Source: an uncultured Parvimonas sp.
Lineage (GTDB): Bacteria > Bacillota > Clostridia > Tissierellales > Peptoniphilaceae
DNA length: 5,416 nt
Reading direction: 5' to 3'
NCBI GenBank assembly: GCA_902470455.1
Contig: CABRGI010000069.1
Span: 1-5,416, forward strand
The notes under the pieces were generated by a model, which was given only the letters and a program-made list of their open reading frames with translations, ran no database searches and had not been told where the DNA came from. The first letter of the stretch is position 1; the number at the start of each line of letters is the position of its first letter. A program made the position numbers and the translations under genes. Positions 1 to 3,961 of the stretch are shown here, one piece after another.

Positions 1-63
1 AAAAAATTATCTAAATATTTGATTTGAATACAATTGGATATACAAATCTCATACATTTAATTT

Positions 64-72
64 TGGTATAAT
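64..72 (+). promoter_or_regulatory. Orphan extended -10 motif
   Basis: TGGTATAAT is a perfect TGnTATAAT extended -10 facing right. No good -35 precedes it and no ORF of note follows within 400 bp, so it may be chance in AT-rich DNA or may drive a short untranslated RNA across the repeat pair. Confidence 0.25.
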
Positions 73-107
73 TGACTAAAGACATTTAATTCAAAATTTC
101 GGAGCTT

Positions 108-150
108 TATGAGATCTTTCGACTTCGTTTCACTTCGCTCAAGATGACGT
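108..150 (+). repeat. Dispersed-type intergenic repeat, left copy
   Basis: It begins TATGAGATCTTTCGACTTCG and ends CAAGATGACGT. Its first eight and last seven bases match those of the reverse complement of 327-379, with CTTCGTTTC in common inside. The two form an imperfect inverted pair around a very AT-rich 176-bp spacer. Confidence 0.5.
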
Positions 151-326
151 GTTGGGAGTTTTTCTTTACATAATAACATGACGTGAAATATTTTTTATAC
201 AACATATTAATAATTACCGTTTTATTAAATTATTTTTATTTTTTAACTGATATTTATATTTTTTAAGTTTTTTTGAAGTTTATTTACTACTAACGTCTAG
301 CACTCAAACTTTGACATTCCCCTTAT

Positions 327-379
327 ACGTCATTTCGACCGAAACGAAGCAAAGCTGAGTTCAGTGGAGAAATCTCATA
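327..379 (-). repeat. Dispersed-type intergenic repeat, right copy
   Basis: Read on the minus strand it begins TATGAGATTTCTCCACT, runs through GCTTCGTTTCGGTCGAAA and ends ATGACGT. This wording (GAGATTTCTCC ... TCGGTCGAAATGAC) is of a kind recurring between genes in many low-GC genomes. It is inverted relative to the copy at 108-150. It contains small internal palindromes such as TTTCGACCGAAA (333-344). Confidence 0.5.
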
Positions 380-405
380 GTTTTGCTTATGAATAAGCAA
401 AACTA
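378..405. repeat. Perfect 13-bp inverted repeat
   Basis: TAGTTTTGCTTAT (378-390) and ATAAGCAAAACTA (393-405) are exact inverted repeats around two bases. No poly-T tract follows on either strand. It directly adjoins, and shares two bases with, the dispersed-type repeat at 327-379 and may belong to the same composite element. Confidence 0.75.
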
Positions 406-407
406 AA

Positions 408-424
408 ATGTATCGTAGATACAT
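408..424. repeat. Small perfect hairpin
   Basis: ATGTATC (408-414) and GATACAT (418-424) are exact inverted repeats with a three-base loop. There is no T-run, so it is not called a terminator. It abuts the larger hairpin at 378-405. Confidence 0.6.
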
Positions 425-435
425 CAAAATACCAT

Positions 436-463
436 AAAAAAACAGCGAATTAAATAATTCACT
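436..463 (-). terminator. Intrinsic terminator of the walJ-rlmH-ttcA operon
   Basis: On the minus strand AGTGAATTA (463-455) pairs with TAATTCGCT (452-444) with one G-U pair and a short loop. Seven T residues follow. It lies 30 nt past the ttcA-like stop codon. Confidence 0.8.
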
Positions 464-493
464 ATTCTTAAATAACTATTTATATAATCTCTC

Positions 494-1411
494 CTATTCA
501 TAAAATGGATTGTCATTTTCGTATTTTTCGTTAAAATCGACTTTATGTCCATTTATTTCGTAGCCCAATAGTAAATTTATATTTACATTTTCGGCTGCTC
601 TAAAGATTGAACTGTCGACATTTTTAAAGTCTTTTTTCAAGTTTTCGATTAAGTCTTTTATTTGATATCTTTTGTTTCCAATTTTTTTAGCTGCAACCAT
701 ACAAGCACAATTTAAAGGCATAAGTCCTGTTGACTTCATCCACCTTATGATATATTCTTCTTCTATAAGATATAGAGGTCTTATTATTTCCATATCTTCA
801 AAATTTTTCGCCTTTAGTTTAGGTGGCATTGTCTTAAAACTTCCAGCACATAATAAGTTAAGCATTGTAGTTTCAATGACATCATTAAAATGATGACCTA
901 ATGCCAATTTGTTACAACCAAGTTCTTTAGCTTTTGCATAGAGTGAGCCTCTTCTCATTCTTGCACACATATAGCAAGGATAATCTCCGGCAATTTTATC
1001 CGCAACTGCAAAAATATCAGCAGGATAATATGTAAGAGGAATTTCAAGATAACTTGCATTTTCTAAAAGCAACTCTTTTATGGACGGATGATAACCCGGA
1101 TCCATTGCAATAAATTCAAGTTCAAAATTATCTTTTCCATTCTTTTTAAGCTCTTGAAAAAGTTTTGCCATAATCAAGCTATCTTTTCCGCCTGAAATTG
1201 CAACCGCAATCTTATCTCCGTCTTCTATTAAATTGTATTCTTTAATCGCCTTTACAAATTTTGACCATACATTTTTTCTATATCTCTTAATCTATGACCT
1301 CTCAATATCTTTTAAATCAGCTCTTTCATTCTCTGGAAAAAGAACAGGGCAAGTAGCCTGTAAATTATTCTCTCTATTTTCCATTATATCTTTTATTTCC
1401 TTATTTTCCAT
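494..1411 (-). pseudogene. ttcA: TtcA-family tRNA thiolation protein interrupted by an in-frame amber codon
   Basis: The reading frame from ATG 1411 to the TAG at 496-494 encodes a TtcA-family protein (about 305 residues), broken by a single TAG at 1294-1292 (codon 40). Downstream of it, without any frame change, come IKRYRKNVWSKFVKAI, the ATP-binding PP-loop SGGKDS (73-78), C146-x-x-C149 in PCYMCARMRRG, GHHFNDVIETT, MPPKL, and the late cysteines C235/C237 in LNCACM. These are the Fe-S and ATP sites expected of enzymes making 2-thiocytidine at tRNA position 32. The family normally has ERSLIKKYRK here (from memory), so a Leu TTG to TAG change is likely. No ATG or GTG lies between the amber and the PP-loop; the first usable codon is TTG at 1177, which would leave SGGKDS untranslated. 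The frame is otherwise perfect, so the lesion is recent or is a sequencing error. Third gene of the walJ-rlmH operon. TtcA versus a paralogous subfamily is not settled. Confidence 0.8.
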
Positions 1412-1415
1412 ATTT

Positions 1416-1420
1416 CTCCT
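1416..1420 (-). promoter_or_regulatory. Ribosome binding site of the ttcA-like gene, overlapping the rlmH stop
   Basis: AGGAG on the minus strand shares two bases with the rlmH TAG stop (1421-1419) and lies 4 nt before the ATG at 1411. It shows that the original start of the next gene is 1411, well upstream of the intact part of the frame. Confidence 0.75.
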
Positions 1421-1901
1421 ATTTATGATATATTTGATTATTCATAATTTTAAAAGCTCTATAGATTTGCTCCAACAGGACAACTCTAAATAGTTGGTGT
1501 GGGAGTGTAAATTTTGAAAAAGAAAGTTTAAAATTACTTCTTTTCTTTATTTCATCTCCAAGTCCAAAACTTCCACCGATTACGAATATAAATTTTGAAT
1601 TTCCGTCATTCATTTTTTCTTCTAAGAATTTTGAAAAATCTTCACTATTCACTGATTTTCCTAAAATTTCAAGAGTTATAACAAAATCGGAGTCTGAAAT
1701 TTTATTTAAAATTCTTCCCTCTTCTTTTTTTAATACATTTTCAATTTCCAATTTACTAGGCGTTTGTGTCAAAATTTTTTCTTCCGGAATTTCAATGATT
1801 TCAATTTTTGAAAAAGCCGAAATCCTCTTTTTATATTCATCACAGGCATCTTTAAAAAATTTTTCGGATAGCTTTCCTACACATAAAATTTTTATATTCA
1901 T
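1419..1901 (-). CDS. rlmH: 23S rRNA (pseudouridine(1915)-N3)-methyltransferase RlmH (OrfX)
   Basis: The 160-residue SPOUT-family protein methylates N3 of pseudouridine 1915 in helix 69 of 23S rRNA in assembled 70S ribosomes, using S-adenosylmethionine. Diagnostic features are the start MNIKILCVGKLSEKF, the SAM-binding knot FVIGGSFGLGDE (106-117), and FTLPHQLFRVVLLEQ with IYRAF (131-150). The chain ends at the family-typical YHK (158-160). Length and both ends match the family, so the gene is complete. It starts one base after the walJ stop and ends (TAG) seven bases before the ATG of the next gene, whose Shine-Dalgarno overlaps its stop codon. In staphylococci the 3' end of this gene is the SCCmec insertion site. 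Here the equivalent end is uninterrupted and no cassette follows. Confidence 0.96.
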   Translation of the reverse strand: MNIKILCVGKLSEKFFKDACDEYKKRISAFSKIEIIEIPEEKILTQTPSKLEIENVLKKEEGRILNKISDSDFVITLEILGKSVNSEDFSKFLEEKMNDGNSKFIFVIGGSFGLGDEIKKRSNFKLSFSKFTLPHQLFRVVLLEQIYRAFKIMNNQIYHK

Positions 1902-1902
1902 A

Positions 1903-2691
1903 TTACACTTCCGTTATACTGCTGTTGTCAAATCTTCTTGCAACTTCTAAATTAGTATATTTAATTACATTTTCTTTATCTAAAATCCCAAAAACTTCGT
2001 CATAAGCAAGTTTTTCTTCATTATTCGTTTCACTTAAATGTCCAAGATATACCTTTTTGCATTTGTCTGTTACAACTTCTGATAGTACATTTCCACTTGT
2101 AACATTTGAAATATGTCCAAAATCACTTAAAATTCTCTGTTTCAAATTATAGTCATAAGGACCGTTCTTTAGCATTTCTAAGTCATGATTTGCCTCAAAA
2201 TAAAAAATCTTTGAACCCTTTATCTTTTCTTTCATATGGTTTGTAATAATTCCCGTATCAGTTAAAAGACTTACTTTCCCATAATCTGTATTAAAAACAA
2301 AGCCCATTCCTCTCGCACAGTCGTGAGAAATTTCCAAGGTATATAAATCAAAAAGAGAAAATCTGTGCTTCTTTTCGGTGCCGATAACAACAATATTTTC
2401 ATCTTTAATTTTACCTAATTTAGACGCTCCGGCAGTTAGCGTTTCAACATTGGAACAAATTTTTATGTCATAACGTCTGGAAAGAACCCCTGCACCTCTT
2501 ATATGATCAATATGTTCATGAGTTAAAAATATTAAATCAATCGTACTTGGATCAATTCCCAATTGTTTTAAATTACATTCAATTTTCTTTCCACTAAAAC
2601 CTGCATCTATTAAATATCTTTTATTATCAACTTCTAAAAAGCAACAATTACCGTCGCTCCCGCTAAAAAGCGGACAAAATCTTAAGCCCAT
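1903..2691 (-). CDS. walJ: WalJ/YycJ-type metallo-beta-lactamase fold hydrolase
   Basis: The product is 262 residues, the family's normal length. Metal ligands of the MBL fold are present: H58-x-H60-x-D62-H63 in LTHEHIDH, H123 in ISHDCARG, D145 in LLTDTG, and H218 in LGHLSETNN. The EANHD-x-x-ML-x-x-GPY block (166-179) and GHISN (192-196) are hallmarks of WalJ/YycJ. The family is cytoplasmic. A Bacillus homologue has been described as a 5'-3' exonuclease, and the gene is classically the tail of the walRK cell-wall regulon operon, where it links wall metabolism and DNA replication/repair. Here walR, walK, yycH and yycI are not adjacent: an acyltransferase gene lies upstream and walJ has its own promoter. 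The stop codon is one base before the rlmH start, implying coupling. The start at 2691 is set by GGAGG upstream. Confidence 0.93.
   Translation of the reverse strand: MGLRFCPLFSGSDGNCCFLEVDNKRYLIDAGFSGKKIECNLKQLGIDPSTIDLIFLTHEHIDHIRGAGVLSRRYDIKICSNVETLTAGASKLGKIKDENIVVIGTEKKHRFSLFDLYTLEISHDCARGMGFVFNTDYGKVSLLTDTGIITNHMKEKIKGSKIFYFEANHDLEMLKNGPYDYNLKQRILSDFGHISNVTSGNVLSEVVTDKCKKVYLGHLSETNNEEKLAYDEVFGILDKENVIKYTNLEVARRFDNSSITEV
1908..1912 (-). promoter_or_regulatory. rlmH ribosome binding site inside the walJ 3' end
   Basis: GGAAG on the minus strand is 6 nt from the rlmH ATG (1901-1899) and lies within the last codons of walJ. This suggests translational coupling. Confidence 0.6.
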
Positions 2692-2695
2692 ATTT

Positions 2696-2700
2696 CCTCC
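2696..2700 (-). promoter_or_regulatory. Ribosome binding site deciding the walJ start
   Basis: GGAGG lies 4 nt before the ATG at 2691-2689. The alternative in-frame ATG at 2706 is upstream of this site and would translate the Shine-Dalgarno itself as part of MNGGN, so 2691 is preferred. Confidence 0.8.
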
Positions 2701-2715
2701 ATTCATACAAGCTTT

Positions 2716-2745
2716 ATTTTATCATATTTTTGACAAAAAATCCAA
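2716..2745 (-). promoter_or_regulatory. Extended -10 promoter for the walJ-rlmH-ttcA operon
   Basis: On the minus strand TGATAAAAT gives an extended -10 (TAAAAT at 2721-2716). A partial -35, TTGGAT (2745-2740), sits 18 bp upstream. It lies between the acyltransferase terminator and the walJ ribosome binding site, exactly where an operon promoter is needed. Transcription would start near 2709. Confidence 0.6.
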
Positions 2746-2755
2746 AATTTTACAT

Positions 2756-2783
2756 AAAAAAATTAGGCTTTCGCCTAATTTTT
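2756..2783 (-). terminator. Intrinsic terminator of the acyltransferase gene
   Basis: A perfect 11-bp stem joins 2758-2768 and 2773-2783. Read on the minus strand it has a GAAA tetraloop and is followed by seven T residues. The TAG stop codon (2777-2775) is inside the stem. The mirror T-run means it could also act on plus-strand transcripts. It separates the acyltransferase from the downstream walJ promoter. Confidence 0.9.
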
Positions 2784-3848
2784 ATCTAAAAAACTAAATA
2801 ATTTTTTCAATCTTAAAACTCTAAATAAACATTCTCTAAAACAATCTATAAAAATTCCAATACAGAATATAGAAATTGCTGTTATTGCTATTGAAATTAA
2901 CATTTCTTTAGTTGGATAATCCAAAAATTTTTCAAATTGTCCGACTATATACTTATCTCTAATTACATCATGCTCATGTATTAAATAAACTGAAAAACAA
3001 AGAGGTGAAAGAAAAGAAATTATCTTTCTTAAAAATCTTAATTCCAGCTTTGAAAATAAAATAACCAATGCAATTCCTGATAGTAACATAGTTGGAGACA
3101 TATAGGAAACTAAAGAGTATTTGAATTTTTCAACGCCTTTTAATTTCATATAATTTGTCAAATATAGACTTCCAAATTCCAAAACCACACAAAGAACAAA
3201 TAATAATAACATTAAAGTTTTTGAAAATTTTATATTTAGATTATACTTTCCTATAAAACCACCTATTATATATAAAACTAAAAGCCATACAAAACTATAT
3301 CCTTTTTTGAAATGAAAAACATCTCCTGCATATATAAAAGGAAGAATACAAGTTACAATTATAATTAAAATAACTGCATTTCTAAGTTGCTTATACTCTA
3401 AATTTTGTAAACCTGCATTTAATATTGGCATAAAGAAAAACAATGCAAAATATGCTGTAAAATACCAATATTTTGAATTCAAAACAGGGAAGCAAAAAGT
3501 TATAAAAGTATTGTAATCATATTCTATAATTCCACATTTACAAGCTAGTAAATAAAGTAAAATAGAATAAAAGGCAACTCTTAACCATAACAAAACTATA
3601 TTGGAATATTTAGTTTTTGAATTTACCCCAACGAAACCGGAAATTAAAGCATAACAATTCACAGCTACATAACAAATTATCTCTATAATCCAAATTATAT
3701 TATACTTTTCGCTTCCAAAATATAATTTTTCACTCGGGAGAATTCCTCCATGCCAAAAAACATGTAAAATTACAATCATAAACATTGTTATAATTCTAAG
3801 TAAATCAATTCCATATTTTCGATTTTTTATTTCTACATTTATTTTCAA
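2775..3848 (-). CDS. Acyltransferase family 3 integral membrane protein
   Basis: The product is 357 residues, a usual length for the acyltransferase-3 (OafA/WecH-like) family. These proteins move acetyl or other short acyl groups onto surface polysaccharides, peptidoglycan or lipids across the membrane. The N-terminus shows the family pattern: GIDLLRIITMF (13-23), then a conserved His29 in the ILHVFWHGG stretch that opens the first membrane helix. Later signatures are ALISGFVGV (67-75), YWYFTAYF followed by FMPILN (127-144), and SVYLIHEHDVIRDKY (286-300). About ten hydrophobic helices cover the whole chain and there is no extracytoplasmic SGNH domain, so it is the membrane domain alone. A TTG start is chosen because of the GTGAGG eight bases upstream; extension to an ATG at 3929 would add 27 non-family residues. 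It follows the surface peptidase gene by 113 nt on the same strand, so a role in cell-surface modification is inferred. The acceptor is unknown. The stop codon TAG lies inside the terminator stem. Confidence 0.85.
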   Translation of the reverse strand: MKINVEIKNRKYGIDLLRIITMFMIVILHVFWHGGILPSEKLYFGSEKYNIIWIIEIICYVAVNCYALISGFVGVNSKTKYSNIVLLWLRVAFYSILLYLLACKCGIIEYDYNTFITFCFPVLNSKYWYFTAYFALFFFMPILNAGLQNLEYKQLRNAVILIIIVTCILPFIYAGDVFHFKKGYSFVWLLVLYIIGGFIGKYNLNIKFSKTLMLLLFVLCVVLEFGSLYLTNYMKLKGVEKFKYSLVSYMSPTMLLSGIALVILFSKLELRFLRKIISFLSPLCFSVYLIHEHDVIRDKYIVGQFEKFLDYPTKEMLISIAITAISIFCIGIFIDCFRECLFRVLRLKKLFSFLDKN

Positions 3849-3856
3849 AATCTCTA

Positions 3857-3862
3857 CCTCAC
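3857..3862 (-). promoter_or_regulatory. Ribosome binding site fixing a TTG start for the acyltransferase
   Basis: GTGAGG on the minus strand lies 8 nt before the TTG at 3848-3846. The only upstream ATG in frame (3929) falls inside the GC-rich hairpin element and has no ribosome binding site, so the TTG is the better start. Confidence 0.65.
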
Positions 3863-3869
3863 CATAAAT

Positions 3870-3888
3870 ACTACTGATAAACAGTAGT
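3870..3888. promoter_or_regulatory. Perfect 7-bp dyad in the leader of the acyltransferase gene
   Basis: ACTACTG (3870-3876) and CAGTAGT (3882-3888) are exact inverted repeats separated by five bases. They lie 22 nt before the TTG start and just upstream of the Shine-Dalgarno. The dyad could be an operator or a small leader hairpin. An AT-rich TATAAG just upstream on the minus strand is a possible -10, but no convincing -35 was found, so the promoter is not called. Confidence 0.35.
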
Positions 3889-3910
3889 CTTATATTTATT
3901 GTGAAACAAC

Positions 3911-3960
3911 AAGGTTCCCGGGTACCCACCCGATGCGAAGCATCGTGGAAGGGTGGGGTT
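3911..3960. repeat. GC-rich hairpin element between peptidase and acyltransferase genes
   Basis: This stretch is far richer in G+C than anything around it. It contains CCCACCC (3925-3931) pairing perfectly with GGGTGGG (3951-3957). Nested inside is GATGC (3932-3936), a GAA loop, and GCATC (3940-3944). Two overlapping palindromes, CCCGGG (3917-3922) and GGGTACCC (3920-3927), adjoin it. It begins right beside the peptidase stop codon. There is no convincing T-run on either side, so a simple intrinsic terminator is not well supported. A dispersed extragenic palindromic element is the more likely reading, though it may still stop or stabilise the peptidase transcript. Confidence 0.6.
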
Positions 3961-3961
3961 C

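Larger units (their letters stand above)
1..435. other. Intergenic region without a supported gene
   Basis: Both strands were read for ORFs with a ribosome binding site and for tRNA-like folds; none was supported. The stretch holds the inverted repeat pair, two hairpins and the orphan -10 described separately. Bases about 186-290 are nearly pure A/T with several T tracts. An ATGACGTG octamer occurs twice (144-151 and 178-185). Confidence 0.6.

Noticed and set aside
109..147. 12-codon ORF with GGAG four bases upstream
   Set aside because: It falls entirely within a dispersed-type repeat, and the peptide (MRSFDFVSLRSR) has no recognisable features.
108..424. CRISPR array
   Set aside because: Only two diverged, inverted copies with a long spacer; there are no regular direct repeats or cas genes.
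672..893. Plus-strand ORF of 73 codons
   Set aside because: Antisense to the conserved ttcA-like frame, which carries recognisable motifs; no start signals.
1292..1294. TAG as pyrrolysine or reassigned sense codon
   Set aside because: Genes in the same window use TAG as their genuine terminal stop, and the family is not known to carry pyrrolysine.
1233..1493. Plus-strand ORF of 86 codons
   Set aside because: It lies antisense to the ttcA-like and rlmH genes, has no ribosome binding site, and its hydrophobic content simply mirrors A-rich minus-strand codons.
3849..3929. N-terminal extension of the acyltransferase to ATG 3929
   Set aside because: The added 27 residues are not family-like, the ATG lies in the GC-rich hairpin, and a good ribosome binding site precedes the TTG at 3848.
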